Of a stretch of DNA of 64,000 nucleotides, positions 1 through 10,966 are shown piece by piece. Under the pieces are notes generated by a model. That model saw nothing but the letters and a program-made list of their open reading frames with translations. It searched no databases and was not told the origin of the DNA. Origin of the DNA: Septoria linicola (lineage: Eukaryota; Ascomycota; Dothideomycetes; Mycosphaerellales; Mycosphaerellaceae). Location: positions 248,001 to 312,000 of the forward strand of contig CP099424.1 in assembly GCA_024114885.1 (NCBI GenBank). Direction: 5' to 3'. Both the position numbers and the translations under genes were made by a program. The first letter of the stretch is position 1. The number at the start of each line of letters is the position of its first letter.

Positions 1-218
1 TTCCCGCTGTCATGGGTACCGACGGCTACGTGGCAGCGGAAAGCAGTCTCTTGTGCAACCACACCGCTCCACCCCTCACGGGCTCCACTCAATCTCCCCG
101 GACCTCACATTCTTCACCTACACGCACGCACACTACACACTCACCCACGCACACACATGCACTCTCAAACACACCCTCTCCACTCTTGCCTTCCCTTAGA
201 CTAACTCCAAAACTCTAG

Positions 219-524
219 ATGATATCCGAGGTAACCCCTCGCGGCAAAGAATTCCTCTTCTTCAGCCTGTTCAGCATCATCGGCAAAACCTCCTCCTTCA
301 TCGGCCCCTTCATTTCCAGTGCCATCATCGACGACACAGGGAACAACAGCTCACCCTTCTACTTCCTCTTCGCACTGAGTCTAGCAAGTTTCTTGTTCTT
401 GCTGTTCTTCGTTGATGTCAAGAAGAGTCGCGTCGAGCAAGCGGAGTTTTTGGAACGCGAGGCGAGACTCAAGGAGAAGAGGAAGTTGGGGCTGGAGAGT
501 AGTAGTGTTGGGTCGGTGGCATGA
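219..524 (+). CDS. ATG22: ATG22-like vacuolar MFS effluxer, 3' end (last exon)
   Basis: Final exon of an Atg22-family membrane protein, a vacuolar amino-acid effluxer of the MFS superfamily that releases amino acids after autophagic breakdown. The visible 101 residues carry the family's TPRGKEFLFFSLF segment, a helix with IGKTSSFIGP, a second hydrophobic segment around residues 45-65 and a charged cytoplasmic tail. The exon appears to start after an acceptor AG at 217-218, so the methionine at 219 is probably internal. The CA-rich stretch before it (about 20-218) looks intronic, and the rest of the gene lies upstream of the window. The family call rests on the conserved block only. Which of several ATG22 paralogues this is cannot be decided. 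Confidence 0.75.
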   Translation: MISEVTPRGKEFLFFSLFSIIGKTSSFIGPFISSAIIDDTGNNSSPFYFLFALSLASFLFLLFFVDVKKSRVEQAEFLEREARLKEKRKLGLESSSVGSVA

Positions 525-1071
525 TTGATAGAGGGATGAGGATAGGCTAGATTCGATCAGATGCTTGGTGGAATGTGTTTCATCAGTTAGAGAGGTGATG
601 TGTGTGTGTGCATGTAGATGAGCAAGTCGCTACATATTCATCCTGCATATGTGAATGTCGTGGTATTCATGCCCCCCTGCGTCTTGCTTTCCTGTTCTGA
701 GACTTTTGGGTGTGGTAGTGCAGAGTCGTGCGGTGAGAGACGAATGAGTAAGCAGATCCCACTCACAACGTCTTCTCAACCGCTTGCTGCATGTGTTGTA
801 GATCCCAGTACCGCGTGCGCAGAGCACTTCTACCAACGCGTGCATGAAGCGACTGTGGGGCGATGAACTCTGCAGAGGACGTGAATCTACATCAATACAT
901 GTCATGGGAATGCAGAAACCAACAGAAACAGTGCTTTGACATGATTCCGTAGTACTAGACAATCTGCTCCATCATATCCAGGGTGCGAGTAGCCTCGTGT
1001 ACAAATCGCAATATAGGTAGATGAGTAGAGAATAGTCAATGAGGAACATCCCTCGGATCGACAGCGAGCAC
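525..1071. other. Intergenic, convergent 3' ends
   Basis: Lies between the end of the ATG22-like gene and the end of the oppositely oriented deaminase gene. It contains a short TG run near 598-611. I see no coding signal, because the overlapping open frames on both strands have no recognisable composition. Confidence 0.6.
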
Positions 1072-2348
1072 CTAAGCCGCCGTAGCAGAATCTACCCGCT
1101 CGTGCATAGGGACAATTGGCAGGTCTTTCACTTCGAGACCATCCAGCTTGCCTAGCACGGCCTGATTCGGCAGCCTGATGTGCATCGGATCAGGCACAAG
1201 CTCCGGCGTGGCGAGTCTCTCAATGTCGTCCCGCGACGGAGGAGCCAGTCCTTCCGTCGAGAACTTCGGGGGCGTTGGCTCTGGCGGGATTGTGAACGAC
1301 TTGTCTGTTGGGGTTCTGGGACTGTCCAACTTCTCAAGGACCGAGTCACGCTTCTTCAGTACCATTTCCTCGGATGTGAGGACTTGTGCAAAGCCTTGTG
1401 AGGCAGCAACCTGTTCGATAGACTTGAAGTACTTCACAGTCTTGACCTGCAGTTCCAGCGTTGCGTCTTCGTCGACTACAACCATGGCGTGAGGGTGCAT
1501 TTGAAGTGATGAGAGTGTCCACATGTGGTTGACCCCGCCCTCGATACACTTCTGCAATGCAAGAGCTTTGTGGGCGCCGGTGATAATAATGACGACCTCT
1601 CGTGCGGCGAGCACAGTCTGGATGCCGACTGTCAATGCCATCTTCGGGACCTTGTTCACATCGTTCTGGAAGAAGCGAGAATTTGCTAAGATCGTGTCGT
1701 ATGCAAGGCTGCCGGATGTCAGTCGGCGCTCGCCATAGTTCGATCGCTACCACTCACGTCTTGACTCTTGTCCTGCTCTGCAGACTCGAGCCCGGCTCGT
1801 TGAACGCAATGTGTCCATCTGGCCCGATTCCACCAAGAAAAAGTTCAATGCCACCTGCACGTCCGATCTTCTCTTCGTACGCGATGCACTCTTCTTCAAG
1901 GTCATCCGCATTGCCGTTCAAAATGTTGATATTCGCAGGGTGGATGTCGACGTGGCTGAAGAAATGCTTGTACATGAAGCTGTGATAACTCTCCGGGTGC
2001 TCGCGTGGAATACCAACGTATTCGTCCATGTTGAAAGTGATGACATTTCGGAAGGATATCTGGCCACTCTTGTGTGCCTTGACGAGATTCTTGTAGATTC
2101 CTTCTGGCGATGAACCAGTAGGTAGACCTAGCACGAAAGGCTTCTCTGGTGTTGGCTCAAAGGTCTGTATGCGATCTGGTGAAGGTTGTCAGCCAAATCG
2201 CATATTGAGATCTTCCCAGAAGATCACGCACGAATGATGTAGTCTGAGATGTATTTCGAGGCCGTAGCCTTGCCGTCCCGGATGATGAGTCTCCTTGTAG
2301 TTCTTAGCATCCGAATTCACACTGCTGTGGAGCTGCAAGCACTCACAT
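1072..2348 (-). CDS. Glucosamine-6-phosphate deaminase (isomerase)
   Basis: Converts glucosamine-6-phosphate to fructose-6-phosphate and ammonia, the last step of GlcNAc catabolism, in the cytosol. The model is complement(join(1072..1708,1758..2175,2232..2293,2347..2348)), 372 residues. The protein starts [20 protein letters not shown] and carries the substrate loop LGLPTGSSP, the catalytic region NMDEYVG and the [17 protein letters not shown] block, all typical of NagB. Residues after about 280 form a Ser/Pro-rich tail beyond the bacterial core, as is usual in fungal orthologues. The start codon is split by an intron: the first exon contributes only AT, then a 53-nt GTGAGT...AAG intron, then G. 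It is transcribed divergently from the UNC93-like transporter, with a hexokinase-like gene beyond, which suggests a GlcNAc-use group. This is the fungal dam1/NAG1 type. Confidence 0.93.
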
Positions 2349-3523
2349 CTTGCGTCCTGGTAGCTTCGAGTAAGGTGTTGATATGTCTGTGTCACTTAGG
2401 AAGCAGTCCTGCCCTTACGCCGCGGTGGAAGAGCAGCAAGGCTGAATATACCACGCCTTGCCTGGTACTTCTTGTCATCGCCTCAACAATTTCACAAGTC
2501 ACGTCACATTACAGCGAAACTGGCGGGCAGAAGCTTGCCCGGCTTGCTGGCAAGAGCTGCGACGGTGAGATGCAACAACGTGCTCCATCGTGGCTATCCG
2601 ATTGCCGCAATTCGTGACAGCGAAGAAGCTACGACTCCATCACGATAGGAAGTCTCATATTCTTGCAAGGCAGTCACTACCCAAGTGGACACCTCATGTC
2701 AAACGCAAGGGAGTCTGCCAGTATCGCCGTCGATAGTGATGGCACGTTCTCCTCAGTGGTATCGCAGATCTTGTCGCGTGGCCTGAGGTAGCACTGAGCG
2801 AGATAGCAGTGTTGCAGACAGAAGAACCAGGAGGAGCACCTCAGCACAGCTGTTCTGCCTCGAGCGAGAACGTCAGTTGGCCGTGGACTAGCATCGGGGA
2901 GAGTGCTAGATTGGATGTAACACAGTGATTATTGATTGGGTTGCGTGACCACTCCTGCGGTACTTGCAGCTGTACCGTATCTCTTCAGCGCAGCTATCCG
3001 TCACCCCTGCTTCCGCCATGCGCGCAGCCGCAGCGTTGACACGGGTGTCGTGTCACCATCAGAAGGTCTCCAATATTGCAGCCACCGCGTCTGAAGATCC
3101 CACAAACGCTGGTATTGCGCCCCCGAACGCAAAACACGCCGTGGATCCGAGCAGCAGCATTGGGCACGTGAGGCCCACGGAAGTCTGATTGAATGATAGC
3201 CATTCACCAATGAGCGTCGGCTCCTCAAATAGGATCTCGCTCTCCACATCTCGCCGCTGCCAGGGTCTGGCGGGCCTTGTTCACTACTGCTGCGAAGTGC
3301 ATCCTTCAGCTTCTTAATTACTGCGCTGTGCGCACGCTCGTTCAACTCTGCTCGCGTGTCACCGTCCTGGAGTCGATGACCTTCTAGCTTTCGCTCGGGG
3401 CTTCACTAAGTCGTCCTCGCGCCAACAAACATTCGCTCGCAACAACAACTGCATCAGAAACAACTGCCCACGACCTGCGCTGAACCGCCATCTCCACACT
3501 CCACTTACTCGACGTCGGCCGCC
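2349..3523. promoter_or_regulatory. Divergent promoter between deaminase and UNC93-like gene
   Basis: About 1.2 kb separates the two divergent start codons. The start at 3524 has a strong context (GCCGCCATG). No convincing gene is visible. Co-regulation of the two flanking genes is an inference from geometry and function. Confidence 0.4.
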
Positions 3524-5169
3524 ATGTCGAGCTTCGACGAAAAGGCGACTCCTTCGCCCGACATTGACCACGCCGACTCTCAGACTCACTCGAGCGAGCA
3601 CTACGACGATCATCGTGATGCCGCTCCTCGAGGTTGGATGTACAAAGCCCGCAAGTTCGGACCTCTCACAATTCCGTACTATGCGTCGCCAAAGGCTCAG
3701 CTGCTCTTGGTAGCATTTGTGTGCTTCCTGTGCCCCGGTAAGCAGCTCAGCTAGCCGCAAGTGACACCAGCCAGCAATAGCTAACACATTATAGGCATGT
3801 TCAACGCCGTCAACGGTCTCGGTGGAGGTGGTCAGCTCAATGCGAGAGCCAGCAACGACTCAAACACAGCACTCTATTCCACATTCGCCGTGGTGGGATT
3901 CTTCGCCGGAACTGTAACCAACACCATTGGTATCCGCTGGTCCATGGCATTCGGCGGCATTGGCTACTCTGTTTACATTGCAGCTTACCTCTGCTATAAC
4001 TTCACTGCGAACCTGGGCTTCATTACCTTCGCTGGCGCACTTCTTGGCGTCTGCGCCGGTATCCTCTGGTCAGCTCAAGGTGCGATCATGATGTCCTACC
4101 CGCTGGAGTCTGAGAAGGGACGTTTCATTTCTTGGTTCTGGATGATCTTTAACATGGGCGGTGTGATCGGCAGTCTGGTAAGTTGACGAATCATGGTAGT
4201 CGGCACAGTACTCAATACTGACATAAATACCAGGTACCTCTTGGCCAAAACATCCACAACAATCACAATGGCACAGTATCAAACGGCACATACATTGGCT
4301 TTTTGATCCTGACCTTTGTGGGTGGTATGCTTGCTTGGGTTCTAGTGGACGCCAAGAAAGTGATTCGCAGTGACGGCTCCAAGGTGATACTGATGAAGCA
4401 CCCAACCTGGAAGTCCGAGTTCATTGGACTGTGGGAAACACTGGTCAGTGACCCATGGGTCCTGCTGCTCTTCCCGATGTTCTTCGCTTCCAACTGGTTC
4501 TACACGTATCAGTTCAACGGCGTCAACCTGGCCCGGTTCACCGTCCGCACCCGCTCACTCAACAACGTCCTCTACTGGTTCATGCAGATCGTCGGCGCTT
4601 GGGTGTTTGGTAATGCTCTCGACTACGACAAGTTCCGTCGTACCACTCGCGCCAAGGCATGCTGGGCGGCTCTGTTCGTCCTCACCATGGCCATCTGGGG
4701 CGGAGGCTACGTATTCCAGATCGACTACACCCGCACATCGGTTCAGGACAACCCAGATCTGATCATTGACTGGGTCGAGGGCCGCTACATCGGACCCATG
4801 TTCCTGTACATGTTCTACGGATTCTACGACGCTGCTTGGCAGACCTCCGTCTACTGGTTTATGGGCGCAATCTCCAACAACAGCCGAAAGCTTGCCAACT
4901 ACGCAGGATTTTACAAGGGTATCCAATCTGCAGGAGGTGCCATCATGTGGCGACTAGACGGTCTGCAGACTCCGTACATGAACATGTTCGCATCCTGCTG
5001 GGGTCTGTTGGGCGGCAGCCTGCTCGTCGCGCTCCCGATCATGATTGCAAAGATTCGCGACACCATCCCAGTCGAGGAGGACTTGCAGTTCACCGACGAA
5101 ACGATTGCAGACGTGAAGGGTGCGAAACCAGTTCGCACGACCTCGACCGACATCGAGTCCAAGGCATAA
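3524..5169 (+). CDS. UNC93-like MFS transporter (possible GlcNAc transporter)
   Basis: Polytopic membrane protein of the UNC93/DUF895 branch of the MFS. The model is join(3524..3737,3795..4177,4234..5169), 510 residues. A hydrophilic N-terminal tail of about 45 residues precedes a series of roughly 10-12 hydrophobic segments. Both introns are GT-AG and preserve phase. Family features include YYASPKAQLLLVAFVCFLCPGMFNA-like sequence in helix 1, the LWSAQGAIMMSYPLESEKGR loop after helix 4 and NNVLYWFMQIVGAW later on. The tail is acidic and hydrophilic. Position next to glucosamine-6-phosphate deaminase and a hexokinase-like gene makes an amino-sugar transporter (the role of Ngt1 in Candida and Trichoderma) a reasonable hypothesis. 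The sequence alone does not show the substrate. Confidence 0.85.
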
Positions 5170-6821
5170 TTGTATCACGTCGCACAATCGCATCTCGCAG
5201 GCAGGGATGGATTTGTGATTTGGCTTTTTATTTCAACAATTGCATGAATGGATGCACGAAGACGCGTTTTAGTGCTTCGCACGAGAGGCTGCGACCACAT
5301 TGAGACGATGGAATGAATACCATGGAGTCATTCGAGCAAGGCGTTGCGGTTCCGGTTTCCAGACGCTGCTAGCCGCGGCCTCGCAGTATTGCATGATGAC
5401 AGATCGACAGCCTCAAGATAGTGAGAGAAATGAAAACAGATCAAGGCACAATCGTCTCACAGCTTCCTCTTCCAGTAATGCCTGGTGTATAATTCAAGCT
5501 GACCAAGGTCGCATCGAGTGAAGATAGCTGCACTACCTACCCAGATCATCACCAAAAGTCGTCACAGGAGCTAACCGTATAACGACCCTCGTGGCCGATC
5601 GCTAACAGAGCTTCCCGCTGTGGCTGCCACGCTGCCGAGCAGAGAGGCTGCCTTGGCTGGAGATATGGTTTTGCGCCGTACGGTCGGTGTGATCGCAGCC
5701 TCTCAACGATCTGTGCGCATGCCACAGTGGGTGGCGTTTTCGGTTGTGTGGTGTGTTGCAATGCCTCGTATGCAGCACTTTCGCATGAAACACAGGCACT
5801 GTATCATTCAGGCGCACAGGGGGACGATGGGGAGGAAGTCGGACATGAAGTTTCGAGCTAGGTGTGCCTCTACTTTCTCCCCTCTGTGATGTCAAAAACG
5901 GGTTGTACCGGGGTTGAAAGAACGCCCTCACTTTCTCCTCTGCGCAATGTAACGCCAGGCTGCAACTCGAAGCAGTGCTGAGTGTGCGCAAATCCACTCT
6001 TACGCGGCAAGCAGCTGGCGTGCTCAGCAGCCACTCATTTGATGAGGAGCGGTCACTTCCTGCACGATCCGCTGGCCTCGAGCAAGCCATAGCTGGGCCT
6101 CCGTTGTCCATCTCGTTGCGCGGAGCCTCCTGCCGGCATTTCATGCCTCTCACCTGAGCGAAGCTCAGACTCTCCGTTGCTGGCTGTTGGTGCCGGGGTA
6201 AGCCACAGCAACTCAGCAAGCGATCGGCCCCCCAGAGCTCACCACACTGCAGCGCATCAACTCTACTGCAATGCCTTGATGGAACCTTCCTTGGGCCTGA
6301 AATCCACACCACGATTCCCCCGAGCCTGGCGTGCTCAGCACTTGCTACTAGTTAAGTGGCGCTCGCTCCTCTTCCAGGACCCGCAGCCAGATGTATCACC
6401 ATCACCATCGCCATGCTGCCCGCGTGCCTGCCACTATCATCCCGGCCCACTGCTGCTCCTAATACCACTCGATACGAATCAGTATCCTAGCGCGTCGGTG
6501 TCACCAGCCAGCACTAAGCCCACCAGGCCTTGTCCACTCCACTGCTACTGTCCACTACCTAGTCTGCGCCTATAGAAGGCCTACCACTCCGCCAGGCTGT
6601 ACCCTGAGACCGCACATGACAGCCTCATTGCACTTCACCTGCTCGCCTCCGCTCACATTCACGCTAAAATAGCTTCACCAGGCGTTATTCCTAAGATATA
6701 CCCCACTGGTCGCTTCCTGCCCTTCCTGCCTGTCACCTACTACTTCTGTTGGCATTACTGTCAGTCGCTACTGCCCGATATCCTTGGACTGTAGTCCGAA
6801 TCCGTCAACCTGGGGAAAGCA
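5170..6821. other. Long intergenic region
   Basis: About 1.65 kb between the UNC93-like gene and the hexokinase-like gene. The longest open frame (236 codons, minus strand, 5602-6312) is rich in Arg, Ser and Pro with no domain-like pattern and is rejected as a gene. The last ~400 bases before 6822 are C/T-rich, as expected for a fungal promoter and 5' leader. Confidence 0.5.
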
Positions 6822-8336
6822 ATGAGCGTAATGATCCAGTCGGTGGTTCGAGTGGTGCATCCTTCCTATAGCCCCAAGTCACGCGTGGCTCACCATGTAG
6901 TCGAGAAGCGAGGGTCAGACCACAAGAGCATGGACGAGTTCCTGCAGCAGACGCGAAGTCTGTTCGAGGCTCCTCTGCAGACAGAGCGTCTGTTGGCCAT
7001 ATCTGTACAACTACAAGCCGAGTGTCGGGAACGACTAGCACAGTCGAATATTTCTATGCTGCCGTCATATACACATACACTTCCTACAGGACACGAGCGA
7101 GGGGACTATTTAGCACTAGACGTGGGAGGCTCGACGTTCCGCATAGCGCTCATCAGACTGTCAGGAAAGAGCAAGGCTGGCAGCGATGGCATGCAGATCC
7201 AGAGGATACGCAACTTCGTTATCGACGAGAAGATTCGTGGACTGAAAGGGCAGGCATTCTTCGACTGGATGGCTGAGAGAATCGGTGACATGCTCAGCGA
7301 GTACAATCACATCAATGGCACGACGAATGCACAACTACCGATGGGACTCGCATGGTCGTTTCCGATCGAACAAACGTCACCAAGAAGCGGCCAGCTACTG
7401 GCAATGGGCAAGGGTTTCAAGGCCACTCATGGTGTGGAAGGACAGGACCTGAGCGAACTCATCATGAGGTCGTGCAATGCCAAAGGTCTGAATGTACAGA
7501 TGCGCGCCATCATCAACGACAGCGCCGGAACTTTGATCTCGCAAGCGTACCGGGACCCTTCGACGCGCATGTCCCTGATTCTGGGCACGGGGACGAATGC
7601 TGCCATCTTCTTGCCGAGGACGACATTGGGCAAGGCGAAGTTTGGTGCGCGGCCGGACTCGTGGTACGAAGAGGCGCAGCGTGTGCTCATCAATACCGAG
7701 CTTAGCATGGTTGGACAGCATTCATTGCCCAAGACGAAGTTCGATGAGAAGTTGAATGCGGATCATTCATTGCCAGATTTCCAGCCTCTGGAATATCTAA
7801 TCACTGGACGCTATTTGGGTGAAATTGCTAGATTGATAGTACTGGAAGCCGTTGATTGTGCTGGTCTGTTCAACGGAGAGCTACCTCAGGGACTGAGTGA
7901 AGCTTATTCCTTCGACTCACGAATACTAGCGGCCTTCGAGAGCGACTCGTCAAGAAAGCTCGACAAAGCGCGCGCAGTATTCCTGCAAGCACATCCACTT
8001 CAGTCAGCTCCTCGAACACGAGACCTTGAATTCATACGCGACATTGCAAGCCTGATCTCTCGCCGAGCCGCAGCATACTTGGCCACCGCAATGCATGCAC
8101 TATGGAGAGTGCGCACAGAAGTAGAAGGCTTGCAAAGCGCTGCAGGCGTCACCATCGCTTGCAACGGCACAATCATTGAGAAATATCCTGGTTACCGAGA
8201 ACGATGTCAAAAGCACTTGGACGACTTATGCGAGCAGTCTGGCGCACCGCGAGGCGCCGTGGCGTTGAGCATGGCTCCAGAAAGCTCCATCTTTGGTGCT
8301 GCCGTAGCAGTCGCTTGCATGGAAGAACAATTGTGA
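6822..8336 (+). CDS. Atypical hexokinase (HXK3/XprF/GlcNAc-kinase type)
   Basis: Intronless 504-residue hexokinase-fold protein. An ATP-binding phosphate loop is at about residues 99-107 (LDVGGSTFR), where glucokinases usually have LGGTNFR. The catalytic aspartate is Asp233 in INDSAGTL, and a later glycine loop reads LGTGTNAA. The small-domain motif FPIEQTSPRSGQLLAMGKGF replaces the FSFP...TKGF of canonical glucose kinases, placing it in the divergent fungal subgroup that includes GlcNAc kinases (Candida Nag5/Hxk1, Trichoderma Hxk3) and the Aspergillus regulator XprF. The catalytic Asp is kept, so an active sugar kinase is plausible. Its position 4.5 kb from the deaminase supports GlcNAc kinase; a regulatory XprF-like role is the alternative. 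An internal Met37 is a possible shorter start. Confidence 0.85.
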   Translation: MSVMIQSVVRVVHPSYSPKSRVAHHVVEKRGSDHKSMDEFLQQTRSLFEAPLQTERLLAISVQLQAECRERLAQSNISMLPSYTHTLPTGHERGDYLALDVGGSTFRIALIRLSGKSKAGSDGMQIQRIRNFVIDEKIRGLKGQAFFDWMAERIGDMLSEYNHINGTTNAQLPMGLAWSFPIEQTSPRSGQLLAMGKGFKATHGVEGQDLSELIMRSCNAKGLNVQMRAIINDSAGTLISQAYRDPSTRMSLILGTGTNAAIFLPRTTLGKAKFGARPDSWYEEAQRVLINTELSMVGQHSLPKTKFDEKLNADHSLPDFQPLEYLITGRYLGEIARLIVLEAVDCAGLFNGELPQGLSEAYSFDSRILAAFESDSSRKLDKARAVFLQAHPLQSAPRTRDLEFIRDIASLISRRAAAYLATAMHALWRVRTEVEGLQSAAGVTIACNGTIIEKYPGYRERCQKHLDDLCEQSGAPRGAVALSMAPESSIFGAAVAVACMEEQL

Positions 8337-9644
8337 AGACGTACTTTGAATGGATTACGCTTGTTCTAGCATGGCGAAGACATCACCTGCCGCATACGGA
8401 GAAGATCCTGTCACTGCGGCATTGACTACATTATCATTGCTTGTTTGGGATGCATCACGAGCGACTAGGCGCATGGCGTTGGATATCATCGCTTGGCGAG
8501 GAACATGCGCCTGCGATGCGCGATGGGTTGTGATATACGATTTGTTCGAACGAAACGAGATGGCATATTCTTCACTTTTTCCGCATGCTAAAGCTTTACA
8601 GCATAGATCATGCCCGCTTGAGGACTGTTCACTATTGATTGATCAAGATACCGACGCAGAGGAAGTGCCGGAGAATTCGGCCGCGGGCACATGTGGTTGA
8701 CACGACGTTCCGGCTTGGTCTGGGGCAAGTCGATCATACCGTAACATTGAGAAACTTCGGCATTTTTAGCCTGATACCAAGAAAACAGCTCAAGGAACAT
8801 TATTCTTCAAGAAGCAGAATCTCCGATCACGATTTGACCTTTCTTCCAGCTTTGCAAAGTATTAGACCGTTTCGCCGAGGAGCAGCGTAGCATCGCCGTT
8901 GTCGGAGGATGATGATCTTCGCTCGCGTCGCCGCAGATCATAGAAAAGAGACTCCACTTACCTGTTGACCGGCCGGCTATACGTTGACACGGGCTTGCAC
9001 CCTTATCGCTATTTCATGATCACGATTGACCGTTTTCAGTCAGATGCCGTGGTAGCGAGCAGCGCATTATTATTTCATGCCGAATCGCTTCGGGACTTGC
9101 CACGTGCGTGGTTCTTTGCCTTGGGTACGACGTCGTAGTAGTGGTTGGCGAGGCTTACGCCTCGTCATGTAACGGTCGTCAACGCGCGACTCGCCATCGC
9201 CTCTTGCTCGGCGAAGATGCTTGACGGAAGTGTGGCGGAAAGGTCATGAGGTTACGCGTGGTCTAGGCATGCGCATGAGTGTTATGCAGAATGTGCATGG
9301 ATATGGAGAAGGAGGTGGGATTGTGGTTACACAGCATGTTCTTGTGAGGATGTGGTTATCGTCGTGCTAGAAGGGACTGGGCTAGGCTAGGCCGAAGTGT
9401 GGGTGCAGGCCTGCACGCTCCGGCGAGTACTTTGACCATCTGAGTAACAACTGCACTCATAGGTCGAGCATGGATCTAGGACAAAGACTCTGATGTGTCG
9501 AATCCAGCGATTCTGTGCTACAGTCGCCGAAGCTGTGTAATGTACTCGGCATGAGCTACGAGCCAGATCCGAATGCGCCGGCACTTGCTCCATCTTGAGC
9601 CAGGCGATGTTACTGCCCAGCGTGGCTCTTGGTAGAAAACTACC
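8337..9644. other. Intergenic, convergent 3' ends
   Basis: About 1.3 kb between the convergent hexokinase-like and CCS1 genes. I looked for tRNA boxes and coding signal on both strands and found nothing supportable. Confidence 0.5.
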
Positions 9645-10439
9645 TCACAGCATTCCTTTCCCTCTCTGCTCCTTCCTCTCCTCCCAGACAGTCTTTCCAC
9701 TGCAGCTGCACACAGTCTTATCGTTATCCCACACACCCGCTGACCTTGCAATGACTCCCACGAGCGTGTCAGGATCCTCCTTGTCTTCTTCTCCCGCCTT
9801 CTGCTTACTCACAACCATACTCCTCCCAATCATTTCCCAAATCCTCACAGGCCGATCAATAAAGACCGACCCCAGCCCATTCCTCCCGACCTGAATCGTG
9901 CCAAACACCCCCTTCGCCTTCTCCTCTCGCCCCTTCATCAAATCCCACACTCCACCCACACTCCTCGGCCCCTGACTAATATCCCCCGTCTCCCTCACAC
10001 TAACATTATATGTCCCCTCACTCACACCCTTGAGCGTCATATCCGCCAACACCAACGCCTCCCCCTCTCCTCCTCCTTTAGGCACAACCTCCACCATTCT
10101 CACTAATCCCCTCACAACCTCTCCCATCGGCACTCTTGAACTATGCGTTTCGAGAATACACACCGCCGCGCTTTCCGCTTTCCCGCTTCCGCGGAGGATC
10201 GCATCGCGGCCTGTGTCTTCGATTGCGCGGACAATGGCGCTGGGAGCTGCGTTGCCGGTGATGTGGATGAGTTGGTCGGCGAGGGAGGCGGAGACGGAGG
10301 AGATTCCGGGGAGGGCGTGGAGAGAGGTTGAGACGGATTTTATGCAGGCTTCGCAGGAGAGGGGGACGGCGAAGGTGGTTTCGAATTCGGGGAGGGAGCG
10401 GTGGGGTGGAGAGACGGGGAGGTCTTGTGAGGCTGTCAT
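9645..10439 (-). CDS. CCS1: Copper chaperone for Cu/Zn superoxide dismutase
   Basis: Delivers copper and a disulfide to SOD1 in the cytosol and mitochondrial intermembrane space. It is a single exon of 264 residues, a usual length. Domain 1 (about 18-85) is Atx1-like, with the metal site Cys29-x2-Cys32 in PLSCEACIKSV. Domain 2 (about 88-220) is SOD-like, with AILRGSGKAESAAVCILE, GLVRMVEV and the GVSEGTYNVSVRETGDISQG turn. Domain 3 holds the C-terminal Cys244-x-Cys246 pair followed by GKTVWEERKEQ, which performs the copper transfer. All three domains and both cysteine pairs are present, so the protein should be functional. The next gene on the same strand encodes a protein ending in metallothionein-like motifs. 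Confidence 0.95.
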   Translation of the reverse strand: MTASQDLPVSPPHRSLPEFETTFAVPLSCEACIKSVSTSLHALPGISSVSASLADQLIHITGNAAPSAIVRAIEDTGRDAILRGSGKAESAAVCILETHSSRVPMGEVVRGLVRMVEVVPKGGGEGEALVLADMTLKGVSEGTYNVSVRETGDISQGPRSVGGVWDLMKGREEKAKGVFGTIQVGRNGLGSVFIDRPVRIWEMIGRSMVVSKQKAGEEDKEDPDTLVGVIARSAGVWDNDKTVCSCSGKTVWEERKEQRGKGML

Positions 10440-10966
10440 TTTGGGCGGAGCTGTTTTTGTGTAGACGGAGTGGTGTAGTGGTTGTTTTTGGAGAGGACTG
10501 TGATGGACACAAAGATCGTCATGTTTCCTGGATTGAGGAAGTGCTGTTTGGAGGGGTGATTGGAAATCCAGAGCCCCACTCGTTCCTGCTTCATCATCAC
10601 CATCGCCATGTCTTCAATGCGGTGAACGTTCAACAAAAGGTGCCATAAATTTGCGAGATAGTGGAAACAATCTAGTTTATCGGTATGCATCATGTCGTGC
10701 AGTCCGATGATTCGGCGACAGTATGGCACGTATTGAGCATGTTTATGCAGGAACCGATGACGGAATTGAGGGACTTTGATGGTAGTCAAACACAACATAA
10801 AGGCTGCTTTTCACGCGCTATTTGGATATCATAACTTCGTAACAACTTCTCCTCTCTTGGACCCGGCGCCACTTCCATCTTCGCTATACCCATACATCGT
10901 GGTCAATGTCTTCATCCAGAGGCCGCCGTCCTGTTCCACTCCTGCTATTGCAGCTGCCAAGCAAGC
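10440..10966. other. Intergenic, CCS1 promoter
   Basis: 527 bp between two minus-strand genes. It holds the 5' region of CCS1 and the 3' end of the RRM-metallothionein gene. I see no separate gene. Confidence 0.5.

Noticed and set aside
5602..6312. 236-codon minus-strand open frame
   Set aside because: Arg/Ser/Pro/His-rich composition without hydrophobic periodicity or any domain-like motif, in a GC-rich intergenic region.
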